From assembly GCF_016107655.1 (NCBI RefSeq), contig NZ_JABASX010000001.1, positions 310,001 through 374,000 on the forward strand: a DNA stretch of 64,000 nucleotides, in the 5' to 3' direction. The notes below the pieces were generated by a model that worked only from the letters and a program-made list of their open reading frames with translations, was not told the DNA's origin and ran no database searches. A program made the translations under genes and the position numbers. This stretch comes from Brevibacterium antiquum. Its GTDB lineage: Bacteria > Actinomycetota > Actinomycetes > Actinomycetales > Brevibacteriaceae. Shown here piece by piece: positions 9,985-20,823 of the stretch (position 1 is the first letter of the stretch; every line of letters begins with the position of its first letter).

Positions 9985-11094
9985 TCAGGCCCGAACACCC
10001 TCGCGACCCCAGGTGACCAGGCGCCAGAGCTTCTCCAGCGGTCCCTGTCCGATGAAGCGCAGCCACAGCGCCGAGACGACGATCTGGATGACCATGATGC
10101 CGACGCAGACGATCACGCCTGCCAGATATCCGCCATGGTCATCGAACTGAGCCAGGTCCGGTTCAACCGCCTTGACGGCGAGCATGAGCAGCGTGGCTCC
10201 GATGTAGTTGCTCAGCGCCATGCGACCCAGCGGTGCGAAGACCGGCCGCAGAACCGCCTCGGCGGGGGTGAGCATGAGCAGCATGACGATGACGACAAGG
10301 CTCAGGGCCATGGTGATGCCCAGTCCGGCAGTCATCCACTGGTGCAGTTGGCGGGTGTGGAAGTCGGTGAGGAGGAAGCCGAGGACGGAGATGGTCGCGC
10401 TCAGCGCACCGGTCAGGGCCAGCCAGCCCGGATGACGCAGAGCACGGCGAACCATGTCGGTGTACCCGAGGGGAAATCCCAGTAAGAACAGGCCCGGGAT
10501 GATGACGAGTCCTCCACCGGACCACACACCTGCGGCCAGGAGCAGCGCTCCGCCGAGTGCGGACGACACTGCCAGGGCCCGGGCCGGTATCCAGGTCGAG
10601 GGAAGCAGGATGACGATCGCCGCGATCGCATACGGCAGCAGAGCTTCACCGGGCTGTAGGAGCATGTGGCCGGCACCGAGGAGTCCGAGGAACAGGAATC
10701 GGCGCAGCAGCGCCAGTCTGGGGCGGGGGCTGCAAGCCGTGGCGGAGTTCCACATGATGCCGAAGCCGATGCCGAAGAGGACGGAGAAGATCGGGAAGAA
10801 CCGGTTCTGCACGAAGTCCTGCTCGAAAGCGCGGAGGCTCTCGACGGCGCCGGATTCGTCGAGAACGCCGAGGCCGAAGATCGGCGGGAGATTGACGATC
10901 ATGATCCCGCACAGGGCGATTCCACGCAGCACGTCGAGAGTCGCAATTCGGGCCCTGCCTGCAGGGCGGCGCGTGGCGGTGGCAGGGGCGCCGATGTCGA
11001 TGGCGTTGCCGGTGTCGATGTCGATAGCGGAGTAGGTGTTGGTGGCGGCGGCTGTGGGTGCGGACGATGGCTGGTCGTTGGTGTCTGAACTCAT
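9985..11094 (-). CDS. DUF418 (YeiB-type) membrane protein
   Basis: The protein has 369 residues if started at MSSDTNDQ (11094); another ATG lies 9 bases upstream. After a Thr/Ala-rich cytoplasmic N-terminus comes the family signature RIATLDVLRGIALCGIMIVNLPP, about ten hydrophobic segments, and the C-terminal DUF418 region (LGRMALSNYIGATLLM ... PLEKLWRLVTWG). These are membrane proteins related to acyltransferase_3-type proteins and are often called putative transporters; no substrate is known. It lies just downstream of, and on the same strand as, the two-component genes, so co-transcription with them is possible (68-base gap). Confidence 0.88.
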   Translation of the reverse strand: MSSDTNDQPSSAPTAAATNTYSAIDIDTGNAIDIGAPATATRRPAGRARIATLDVLRGIALCGIMIVNLPPIFGLGVLDESGAVESLRAFEQDFVQNRFFPIFSVLFGIGFGIMWNSATACSPRPRLALLRRFLFLGLLGAGHMLLQPGEALLPYAIAAIVILLPSTWIPARALAVSSALGGALLLAAGVWSGGGLVIIPGLFLLGFPLGYTDMVRRALRHPGWLALTGALSATISVLGFLLTDFHTRQLHQWMTAGLGITMALSLVVIVMLLMLTPAEAVLRPVFAPLGRMALSNYIGATLLMLAVKAVEPDLAQFDDHGGYLAGVIVCVGIMVIQIVVSALWLRFIGQGPLEKLWRLVTWGREGVRA

Positions 11095-11161
11095 GACTTC
11101 CATCCTGGTCGAGGCCCGACGTTGCCCGGATCGGCACAATGGCTGGAAGTGTGAGCAGGGG

Positions 11162-11803
11162 TCAGCCGTTCGGCCGATTCATCACGCCCGACTCCCACAT
11201 CCGAGCGGCGATCTCGACTCGATTGCGCGCGGCGAGACGTGTCTGGATATTGCCCAGGTGACTCTTCACGGTGCCCAACGAGATGGAGAGCTCGGCACAG
11301 ATCTCCTGATTGGTCCGTCCCCGCGCCACAAGGCGAGCGACATCGTTCTCCCGCTCGCTGAGGCCGGCAACACGGTCCTCACCGCTTCTGCTGTCCTGGG
11401 AGCGGCGGCTGAGCAGATCCAAGGTCAGTGACGGTGAGATCAGGGCGTCACCGTTCGCGGCGGCTCTGACTGCGGCCAGCAGCAGGTCGGGCCCGGCATC
11501 TTTGAGGAGGAATCCGCTGGCACCGCCGGCCAGGGCTGCGTCGACGTAGTCGTCATCGTCGAAGGTCGTGACCATGATGACCTTGGAGATCGGCGTCAGG
11601 CGGGGCAGCGCCGCAAGACCGTCGAGTTTGGGCATGCGGATGTCGAGGAGGATGACGTCAGGACGTTCGCGCTTGGCCAGCTCGATGGCATCGACCCCGT
11701 CAGCGGCCTGCCCGACCACCGTGATCGACTCATCGGCGTCGAGGATGAGTGAGAATCCCATCCGCACCATTTCCTGATCGTCGACCAGTGCCACTGAAAT
11801 CAC
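11162..11803 (-). CDS. NarL/LuxR-family response regulator
   Basis: This is a 213-residue regulator. The receiver domain (1-120) has D8/D9, phospho-acceptor D54 in ILLDIRMPKLDG, and K at FLLKDAG. The LuxR-type HTH (about 145-205) reads LSERENDVARLVARGRTNQEICAELSIS with TVKSHLGNI. It pairs with the histidine kinase encoded 28 bases upstream on the same strand. The target could be the adjacent DUF418 gene, by proximity only. The family assignment is firm; the signal is unknown. Confidence 0.94.
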   Translation of the reverse strand: MISVALVDDQEMVRMGFSLILDADESITVVGQAADGVDAIELAKRERPDVILLDIRMPKLDGLAALPRLTPISKVIMVTTFDDDDYVDAALAGGASGFLLKDAGPDLLLAAVRAAANGDALISPSLTLDLLSRRSQDSRSGEDRVAGLSERENDVARLVARGRTNQEICAELSISLGTVKSHLGNIQTRLAARNRVEIAARMWESGVMNRPNG

Positions 11804-11831
11804 GTTCGTCCTCCGTCGCCTCGTGTCGGAC

Positions 11832-13001
11832 TCATCCCTGAACTCTCGAGGTCAAGGGTATCCGAGTCTCGAGCACCCAACCCCCGTCCCGGCTGGGCCC
11901 GGCGAACAGATCCCCGCCGAGGTGGTCGACTCGCGCGCGCAGACCGCGCAGGCCCGTTCCGCTGCCGGAACCGATCCCACCGGAACCGGGACCGTTGCCT
12001 ACAATGAGGACGATGTCATGACCGGAGCGGTCCCCGGGCCTCGCCGAGGTGGTCGATCCGGGCCTCGCCGAGGCTGTGGTGAAGACGCGGACCATGATCG
12101 GCACCCTGGCTCCCGCATGCCGACGGATGTTCGTCAGCGCTTCGGCCAGCACACGGTCGAGCACGGGCCAGATGGTGGAGGGAACCGCCTCGGTGTCGGT
12201 GCCATCGATGTCGATTCTCAAGTCCTGGGCACCGGTGAAGCCGTTGGCCCGGTCGAGGAGGGCCTGGATGCTGGAGGCGACGGGGGCTCGGGCCCCGGAC
12301 TTGCGTGAGTCGGTCGCGGTGTTTGAGACCAATGACCGGATCTCGTCCAGCGCTCGGGTCCCCGATTCCTCGATCTTGACCAGAGCGGTCTTGAGGACTC
12401 GGGGGTCCTCGCTGCGCACCGCAGCCTGGGAGAGGACGACGATGCCGGTCACCTCGTGGGCGACCAGATCGTGGAGTTCGGTGGCCATCCGACGTCGTTC
12501 CGCCTCGGCGGCGGTGGCATGGCGTTCGATGAGGGAACGGTCGATCATGCGCAACAGCAGGCCCAGGGCCAGGCTGACCACGATCGCGGTGGAGGCACCG
12601 AAGGCGAAGGTGAGCCCGTCGGCCCAGCCCATCAGGCCGGGTTCGACGATATTGCCCACGGACAGCAGGATGAGAACCAGCAGCTGCGTGCGGGTGGCGA
12701 ACCATCGAGCGAGCATCACCACCGTCACCAGACTCAGCCACATCACGGTCAGGCTCAGAGTCGAGGCGAAGACGACGGGGACGAGGGCGAGGAGAAGGAG
12801 GAGGGCGGCCAGCGACAGCAGACCGAGGCGCGGGGTCCTGCCCCCGGTGAAGCGGGATTGGGTGAGTACCAGGATCGGCAGGACCGTGGCCAACGCGAAC
12901 AGGTTGGCGATGACGAGCAGCCAGCCCGAACCGGTGAGCAGTTCGAGCAGGAAGGTCAGGGGCAGTGGAAGAAGCCACAGCCACGTGATCACAGTCTTCA
13001 T
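11832..13001 (-). CDS. Sensor histidine kinase, HisKA_3 (NarX/DesK type)
   Basis: The start was set at MKTVITWLWL (13001), giving 389 residues; the open frame runs back to 13166 through a low-complexity stretch. There are about five to six membrane segments in residues 5-155, then the dimerisation motif ATELHDLVAHEVTGI with phospho-acceptor His177. An HATPase domain follows, with N box LAEALTNIRRHAG and G box GSGTGLRGLRARV. A low-complexity insertion rich in Ser, Arg, Pro and Gly (around TTASARPGSTTSARPG) contains a short internal duplication. It phosphorylates the adjacent LuxR-type regulator. The ligand is unknown. Confidence 0.92.
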   Translation of the reverse strand: MKTVITWLWLLPLPLTFLLELLTGSGWLLVIANLFALATVLPILVLTQSRFTGGRTPRLGLLSLAALLLLLALVPVVFASTLSLTVMWLSLVTVVMLARWFATRTQLLVLILLSVGNIVEPGLMGWADGLTFAFGASTAIVVSLALGLLLRMIDRSLIERHATAAEAERRRMATELHDLVAHEVTGIVVLSQAAVRSEDPRVLKTALVKIEESGTRALDEIRSLVSNTATDSRKSGARAPVASSIQALLDRANGFTGAQDLRIDIDGTDTEAVPSTIWPVLDRVLAEALTNIRRHAGARVPIMVRVFTTASARPGSTTSARPGDRSGHDIVLIVGNGPGSGGIGSGSGTGLRGLRARVDHLGGDLFAGPSRDGGWVLETRIPLTSRVQG

Positions 13002-13041
13002 CGATTCCCAGTCTAGTCGGGCCTGCTGCTCACCCTGCGGA

Positions 13042-13608
13042 TCATCCTGCAGCGTCGCAGTCGGGGGAGGCGTATTCGAGTTCGACGACGACGCCGGAGT
13101 CCGTGACAGCAGCACCCTTGACCGTGACGTCCTGATCCAACTCGATCTGACCGGCGCGGTGGCCATCGGCGAACAGCTGCAATCGGTCGCCGGCGGTGTC
13201 GGCGGAGAAGGTGACTGTGGAACCGTTGATCATCGCGGCCTCTGTGAACGACCCGTCAGCCCGTTCGATCGGATCGACATCACCGTCCGGGTGGTCGAAG
13301 GTGACGAACCGTGACAGGCGGTCCGCATGACCCAGACTGAGTCGGTGGACGAGCAGCTGGTCCTTGTTCGTTCCGGCCTGCAGCCTGAGATCGACATAGG
13401 TGAGGTCTGCGGAGTCGGCCATGGCGTAGAGGATGTAGGGCCTGCCATGGACATCGATCGCCGTGGCATCGGTCCCGCAGGCGTCGAGGAAGTCCTCAAC
13501 CTGTGCTTCGAGGGAGAGCTTCGACTGGTGTTCCCAGACGAAGAGAGCGCCGATGGCGGCGGCGATGAGGCAGAGTGCAGAGGCAAGGACGATGACGGCT
13601 TTCTTCAT
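13042..13608 (-). CDS. Hypothetical membrane-anchored protein
   Basis: This 188-residue protein has one N-terminal membrane anchor (about 4-24, VIVLASALCLIAAAIGALFVW), then a soluble, presumably extracytoplasmic domain with two cysteines (CGTDAT near 44 and SPDCDAAG at the C-terminus) that could pair. I do not recognise a family. The gene is on the same strand as the kinase, 40 bases upstream of its start, so it may be the first gene of that operon and could be an accessory sensor (inference). It starts divergently from the glycosylase gene. Confidence 0.72.
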   Translation of the reverse strand: MKKAVIVLASALCLIAAAIGALFVWEHQSKLSLEAQVEDFLDACGTDATAIDVHGRPYILYAMADSADLTYVDLRLQAGTNKDQLLVHRLSLGHADRLSRFVTFDHPDGDVDPIERADGSFTEAAMINGSTVTFSADTAGDRLQLFADGHRAGQIELDQDVTVKGAAVTDSGVVVELEYASPDCDAAG

Positions 13609-13760
13609 GGTGGGTGTTCGTTCCTTCTGTGAGCAGTTGCGGTGACAGTGACGATCCTTCCGGTCTGGGGGTGGGTCCGGCTTCGGCCGAACGGCTGATC
13701 CTGCTCGGCCGGATGGACGGATTCCGAGGCCGTGTCAGTGCGGTGTTCTACTGTGGGTCC

Positions 13761-15002
13761 ATGCAGAAGATGACACTGTCGGCAGCGCGCAGGACGGCGA
13801 TCGCTGCGACCGGCCTCGACAGGCAGCGCCCGGCTCAGGTGACTGCTCGGCACTTGAAGTCGACGTTCGCGAGAATGGGGCTGACCCAGATCGACTCGGT
13901 CTCCCGCGTTGTACGTTCGCACTACCTGCCCTACTATTCGCGCCTCGGACCGTATCCGCGTGAGACCCTCGATCGACTCTTCTACTCAGCACCCCGCATG
14001 GGCGTCGAATACTGGGCCCACGCAGCGGCCTTCGTCCCGCCGGAGACCTACCGTCATTTCGAACGCACCAGAGCCGAGTGGTGGCGCAACGACTACGGTC
14101 AACGGCACCCCGACAGCGGCCCGGAGTTCCGGGCTCTGCAGCGATCGGTCCTCGACGTGCTGGAGTCGGGACCGAAGACAGCACGCGGGGTCGCAGACCT
14201 CGTCGACCATGAGATCCCCGAACGCAACCGCGATCATTGGGGTTGGAACCCCAGCCAGGTCAAGATGGCGCTCGAAGCACTGTTCGCCGGCGGCGTCATC
14301 AGCGCCGTGGGCCGCAACGATCACTTCGAACGCGTCTACGCCCTGCCACACGATGTCAATCAGACGCTGCCGGCGCCTCAACTCGCATACGGTCCCGCTG
14401 GCGGCCCTGAGGTCGGTCTCGATCCCGAAGCCGCACGAGCTCGCGGAGTCTCAGGCACTGCCAACAATGTGCTCGAGCTGACACGGATTGCGGGCCAGGC
14501 ACTGGGCATCGCCCGCCCGGACTGCCTGGCAGACTACTTCCGGCAGGCACGCGCCACCACCGATGAGGCGATCGGGTCGCTGGTGGCCTCCGGCGAACTC
14601 CTCGAAGTCGACGTTGAGGGGACTCGGGCACTGAAGTGGCATTCGGCGAGAACTCCTCGCTCCGTCTCGGCCAGAGCCCTCCTGGCTCCATTCGATCCAC
14701 TCGTCTTCTACCGGCCGCGAATCGAATGGCTCTTCGGCTTCCACTACCGGATCGAGATCTACACTCCGGCCAAAGACCGGGTGCACGGGTACTACGTGCT
14801 GCCGTTCCTCCTCGGCGAACGTCTCGTCGGTCGAGTCGACTTGCACCGGGACCAGGCAGCCAACACACTTCGGGCGCTGAAGGTGACATGGGAACCAGGC
14901 GAAGAACACGAGGAGGAACTGGCACTGGAGCTGCGTGAAATGGCGAAGTGGCTCGGATTGGGGGCTGTGGATATGAGCGGTACTCACCTGCCATTAAGCT
15001 AG
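13761..15002 (+). CDS. AlkX/YcaQ-like DNA glycosylase (winged-helix, HTH_42)
   Basis: The protein has 413 residues from the ATG at 13761 (MQKMTLSAARR); a longer frame from 13614 has no family support. The family signature GLTQIDSVSRVVRSHYLPYYSRLGPYP lies at about 40-66, and the QID at 43-45 fits the Q-hydrophobic-D motif of the YcaQ/AlkX glycosylases. Winged-helix repeats follow. Characterised E. coli YcaQ (AlkX) unhooks DNA interstrand crosslinks, and the relative AlkZ acts on azinomycin B crosslinks. Here it should be a general alkylation or crosslink repair enzyme. It stands alone, upstream of secA on the same strand. Confidence 0.88.
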   Translation: MQKMTLSAARRTAIAATGLDRQRPAQVTARHLKSTFARMGLTQIDSVSRVVRSHYLPYYSRLGPYPRETLDRLFYSAPRMGVEYWAHAAAFVPPETYRHFERTRAEWWRNDYGQRHPDSGPEFRALQRSVLDVLESGPKTARGVADLVDHEIPERNRDHWGWNPSQVKMALEALFAGGVISAVGRNDHFERVYALPHDVNQTLPAPQLAYGPAGGPEVGLDPEAARARGVSGTANNVLELTRIAGQALGIARPDCLADYFRQARATTDEAIGSLVASGELLEVDVEGTRALKWHSARTPRSVSARALLAPFDPLVFYRPRIEWLFGFHYRIEIYTPAKDRVHGYYVLPFLLGERLVGRVDLHRDQAANTLRALKVTWEPGEEHEEELALELREMAKWLGLGAVDMSGTHLPLS

Positions 15003-15056
15003 GGAATATAGAGTCGTTCGAGTTGTTGTCAGGCATTCATGCCGATTAGGAGAAAA

Positions 15057-17759
<2,703 letters not shown>

Positions 17760-17778
17760 CCAGTCTCTGACGGCGGCC

Positions 17779-18246
17779 TCACATCGTCTGCAGTGCCGTC
17801 ATCGTCCACCGGGTGGTGAGCAGTTCCAAGCGAATTGCCACCGCCCGGAATCGATTCTGGGTGCGAACCACGACGGTGACTTCAGCGATCGCGCTGGTGA
17901 CCCTGCAGACTCTGGCGTTGCCTGCCTGCAGGGTGCGTGTCGCGCCCAGGTCTCCGAATGGTCTGGTCGGTGCCACCTCTGCACGCAGCTGAGCGCGCTG
18001 GTCGATCTTCTCCAGCAGGGTCCGGTCGACCCAGCGTGAGATGGAATCGCTGCGTCGTATGCCGGCGAAGATCTCCAGGCACGCCACCGCCAACGATGTC
18101 GCGGTGGCGGCAATGCGACTGTCATCACAGTCTTCTGCGGTCTTGCCCTGCTTCGCAGCCTGAGCGCTTGCAATGGGGCTCGGTACGCCGCTGTTCAACG
18201 GCGTCGATGCCACCCGGGGACGTGAAAGCACCAGTGGGGCAGTCAT
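17779..18246 (-). CDS. Rv3235-family protein
   Basis: This is a 155-residue protein starting at MTAPLVLSRPR, whose ATG overlaps the stop of the LysM gene by 4 bases. The conserved core is CLEIFAGIRRSDSISRWVDRTLLEKIDQRAQL, followed by a beta-rich end (ARVCRVTSAIAEVTVVVRTQNRFRAVAIRLEL). Rv3235-like proteins are small actinobacterial proteins of unknown function encoded near secA, also in Mycobacterium. The gene is convergent with secA, 19 bases away. The family call rests on position and motif. Confidence 0.78.
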   Translation of the reverse strand: MTAPLVLSRPRVASTPLNSGVPSPIASAQAAKQGKTAEDCDDSRIAATATSLAVACLEIFAGIRRSDSISRWVDRTLLEKIDQRAQLRAEVAPTRPFGDLGATRTLQAGNARVCRVTSAIAEVTVVVRTQNRFRAVAIRLELLTTRWTMTALQTM

Positions 18247-19079
18247 GGCTGAATCTCCAATCGTTGGCCGGGCATGATGAGGTTCGGGTTCGCACCGATC
18301 ACGTCTCGGTTGGCTGAGTAGATGTCGTCGACGATGTCTTGCGTAGTGCCAGCGGACGAGGGTTGATCGGCTGCGATCGACCACAGGCTTTCGCCGGCGC
18401 CGACGATATAGATGTCAGAGTCCTCATCATGATTGTCAGGGGTGTCGCTGACGGGATCGTCGATGTCCTGGTCCCGACCTTTGTCACTGTCGGCCGAACC
18501 GGCGTTTTTGGATGAACCGGCGTCCTGAGATGAACCGGCTTCCCCGGGCGGTCGATTCTGCGGTGGGGAAGGTGAGGGTTCGGCATCTGGGAGTTCAGGT
18601 TCAGCAGCAGGAGATCTCGGGTGAGTTTTCGGTGGGGCGATCGGCCAGCCAGGGTCAGGCGGGGGAACGTCGGGCAGCGCAGTCGGCCAGCCGGGATCGA
18701 GCGTGACACTCGCCGATCCAGCGGACGCAGCGTGAACTTCGTTCATGAGCGTATCCGTCGGCGGGGGAGAGGCCTGGGCGGCGTTGACAGCCAGGCTTGC
18801 TGAGGCTGCGGCGAGAACGCTTGAGCGCAGTATCGTCGGCACGATGCGCAGTACAGACTGGGTGACGATTGTTCTCATGCGCCCGTTGGGCAGCAGCCTG
18901 ATCAGCAGCGTCAGAAGGGAGACCACTCCGAGGCGAGAAAAGAGCACGGCAGCAGTGCCGACGACGATGATGACAACGAGATCAGTGGTGCTGCGAGGCG
19001 TCGGCAGGTGAAGCCAGGTGGTGATGAACGCACCGATCAGACACAGCCACGAGACGCTGCAAGCTATCAACAGATACAT
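18243..19079 (-). CDS. LysM-domain membrane protein
   Basis: This 278-residue protein has hydrophobic segments at about 1-22, 33-52 and 80-100, then a long Pro/Ser/Asp-rich linker. The C-terminal LysM domain (about 224-278) runs from YIVGAGESLWSIA to NPNLIMPGQRLEIQP. LysM domains bind peptidoglycan, so the protein probably tethers the membrane to the wall. The linker contains the near repeats GSSQDAGSSKNAGSADS. It is translationally coupled to the Rv3235-family gene. Its start faces a palindrome-rich, AT-rich gap. Confidence 0.85.
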   Translation of the reverse strand: MYLLIACSVSWLCLIGAFITTWLHLPTPRSTTDLVVIIVVGTAAVLFSRLGVVSLLTLLIRLLPNGRMRTIVTQSVLRIVPTILRSSVLAAASASLAVNAAQASPPPTDTLMNEVHAASAGSASVTLDPGWPTALPDVPPPDPGWPIAPPKTHPRSPAAEPELPDAEPSPSPPQNRPPGEAGSSQDAGSSKNAGSADSDKGRDQDIDDPVSDTPDNHDEDSDIYIVGAGESLWSIAADQPSSAGTTQDIVDDIYSANRDVIGANPNLIMPGQRLEIQP

Positions 19080-19227
19080 GAGAGACGTCCTTCATTGGAA
19101 ACGTATCTCAATATTGCCGTTAGACATCATTTGATGTCAATAGATAAATATAACTACGAGGCTGTAGTTCTGCTGATCGGTGCAGAAGCTCTTGCGTGTC
19201 GCTCTTCGCTGCGGCAGGCTTCACATC
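19080..19227. promoter_or_regulatory. AT-rich divergent region with two inverted repeats
   Basis: The gap between the divergent LysM gene and the next rightward gene is much more AT-rich than its surroundings. It holds GACATCA-TT-TGATGTC (19123-19138) and AACTAC-N6-GTAGTT (19152-19169). Both are typical sizes for operators of dimeric regulators; the nearby excisionase-type HTH protein is one candidate. This is seen in sequence; binding is not proven. Confidence 0.5.
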
Positions 19228-19743
19228 ATGGACGATCGGATCGACGCTCTTCTCGCGGATGTCGAAGCAATGCACACGTCCCGGGAAGTCCACGCCAGGA
19301 GAGGGGAACTCGGTGACGAAATTGCCGCTCATGCCGCGCAGCACACTCTGCGCGAGCGACTGCGGGGTGCAATCGGTCAGCCGGTGCAGGTCGGTGTCGC
19401 CGCTCGTGAAATATCAGGGACAGGTGTCTTTCTCGGCCATGGGATCTTCGTGATCGCCGGCGCAGAGGCGAGCATTGTGGCGATCGACTGGATACGAGAG
19501 ATGCGCACTCGATCCCGACGACACAGATGCGAATCCGGTCCCCTGGAGCGGTTGGGCATGGCGTCGGCTCTGAGGCGACTGGCCGCCGACCATGAGGAGA
19601 TCTCCCTGGACTTGGCGGGCGAGGGTGGAACTGTTCGGGGGCGCAGCGACATGGTCGCCTCGGACTACGTCGAGATCTCCGGGCGGATCATCCCGCACCG
19701 TTCAATCGCTCTGGTCCGGGCACGAGTCAACCCCTTCGCATAG
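19228..19743 (+). CDS. Conserved actinobacterial protein of unknown function
   Basis: This is a 171-residue protein from MDDRIDALLADVEAMH (an upstream in-frame start at 19180 is less likely). An N-terminal amphipathic helical segment (about 1-50, rich in Ala, Arg and Glu) precedes a beta-rich middle part (about 50-100: LRGAIGQPVQVGVAAREISGTGVFLGHGIFVIAGAEASIVAIDWI) that looks like a small beta-barrel, then an Arg-rich region and a second beta-rich part. Similar proteins occur next to SAF and HTH genes in actinobacteria. Some are labelled Fis-family regulators, but I see no HTH. The function is unknown. Confidence 0.7.
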   Translation: MDDRIDALLADVEAMHTSREVHARRGELGDEIAAHAAQHTLRERLRGAIGQPVQVGVAAREISGTGVFLGHGIFVIAGAEASIVAIDWIREMRTRSRRHRCESGPLERLGMASALRRLAADHEEISLDLAGEGGTVRGRSDMVASDYVEISGRIIPHRSIALVRARVNPFA

Positions 19744-19810
19744 GCGTGGCTGATCGGAGGCGGTTGACGAGCCGATCGTTGATCGGGGAGTGGTGTGACC
19801 TGTCTTCTCT

Positions 19811-20032
19811 TCAGTCTTCGAGCGAACCGGTCTTGATCTCGTGCTCGGCGCGTTCGTACATCCGCTGGATGTACGCCTCGATCTCGGTCTTCTCCACGCG
19901 CCACTGTCCGCGCCCGCCTACCTTGATGGCGCGAAGATCTCCGGTGCGGACCAGGGCGCGGGCTTGAGCGATCGAGACATTGAGCAGATCGGCCACATCG
20001 GTGAGCGGCAGGAAGCGATTTTCGACGACCAT
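19811..20032 (-). CDS. Excisionase/MerR-type helix-turn-helix protein
   Basis: This 73-residue protein is a single winged-HTH domain of the HTH_17 (excisionase) type: FLPLTDVADLLNVSIAQARALVRTGDLRAIKVGGRGQWRVEKTEIEAYI, followed by a charged tail. It is the size and form of small actinobacterial regulators of the BldC kind, though not close enough to call bldC. It is divergent from the SAF-ATPase operon across a 140-base AT-rich gap with an inverted repeat, so it may control that operon or itself (inference). No integrase is near, so an actual excisionase role is unlikely. Confidence 0.85.
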   Translation of the reverse strand: MVVENRFLPLTDVADLLNVSIAQARALVRTGDLRAIKVGGRGQWRVEKTEIEAYIQRMYERAEHEIKTGSLED

Positions 20033-20080
20033 GAGGGCCCCTTCTCATTCCAGGTGACTGATTGCTTGGTGACTAATTTT

Positions 20081-20100
20081 GTCAAAACCATTGCTTTGAC
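20081..20100. promoter_or_regulatory. Inverted repeat GTCAAA-N8-TTTGAC in divergent gap
   Basis: Arms 20081-20086 and 20095-20100 lie between the HTH gene and the SAF gene. The right arm also contains a plausible -35 element (TTGACC) for rightward transcription, with TACTAT/TATCAC downstream as a loose -10. An operator overlapping the promoter of the SAF-ATPase operon is plausible but unproven. Confidence 0.45.
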
Positions 20101-20172
20101 CTCGTTTGGTGTTCAATACTATCACTCAGAAACAGTTCCTGTCATGGGAAATTTTCCAAAGGTGGAGATGCA

Positions 20173-20823
20173 ATGGAGCTCTCGAAACGAATTCGTCGGC
20201 CGAAGTGGACCGATGCCAGGCTGCTGGTCGGGGCAGTCTTAGTTGTTGTGGCCATCGTCGCGACCTATCTACTCATCAGCGCGGCGAACGCAACCACCCG
20301 TGTGTGGGCCAGCGCGGTTCCTCTTGTCCCAGGTCAGGTGGTCAGCGCTGATGATCTGACTGTCGCTGAGGTGAATCTGGCTGATATCGGAGAAAAGTAC
20401 CTTTCTGCGGATGCCGGCTTCCCGGAACATTCGAGTGTGCGGGCCGTCATCGCTGCCGGAGAGCTTCTGCCGGCCTCGGCCCTGGCCCCCATCGCCGAGC
20501 TCGAGGGCAGGGTCGTGGCGATCGATGTCGCCGGCTCCGTCCCCACAGTCGTCGACACCGGCAGCCTGGTCGACGTCTGGGCCCAACCGGAATCGAAGGG
20601 CCTCGATGATGAAGGAGTTGACCCGCAGCAGATCGTGACCTCGGCTCCGGTCTCGAACATCAGCCGTGAGGTTGGCAGCTTCGGCGTCGGAGATGGTGCC
20701 AGGATCGAAGTCTTCGTCGCCAGTGCGGAGCTCGGCGATGTCCTCGGCGCACTCGACGGCAACAGCGTCCTCTCGGTCGTCGGTGCCCCCGCTGAAGTCA
20801 GGGCCGAGGGCGGTCAGTCATGA
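20173..20823 (+). CDS. SAF-domain protein (CpaB-like)
   Basis: This 216-residue protein has one N-terminal membrane anchor (about 17-37, LVGAVLVVVAIVATYLLIS) followed by a SAF domain (about 40-105: ALVPGQVVSADDLTVAEVNL ... VRAVIAAGELLPASALAP). It resembles the start of the Flp pilus protein CpaB but is shorter than full CpaB. The stop overlaps the next gene, a CpaE-like ATPase, by 4 bases, and CpaB and CpaE are partners in Tad/Flp pilus loci. No other pilus genes are visible, so this is an orphan pair. Confidence 0.82.
   Translation: MELSKRIRRPKWTDARLLVGAVLVVVAIVATYLLISAANATTRVWASAVPLVPGQVVSADDLTVAEVNLADIGEKYLSADAGFPEHSSVRAVIAAGELLPASALAPIAELEGRVVAIDVAGSVPTVVDTGSLVDVWAQPESKGLDDEGVDPQQIVTSAPVSNISREVGSFGVGDGARIEVFVASAELGDVLGALDGNSVLSVVGAPAEVRAEGGQS

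Noticed and set aside
9877..10485. 202-codon plus-strand frame running from hpf into the DUF418 gene
   Set aside because: It crosses a strong terminator hairpin and is antisense to the DUF418 coding region.
19811..20032. Excisionase-type gene as evidence of a prophage or integrative element
   Set aside because: There is no integrase, attachment repeat or phage gene nearby; small HTH_17 proteins are common housekeeping regulators in actinobacteria.
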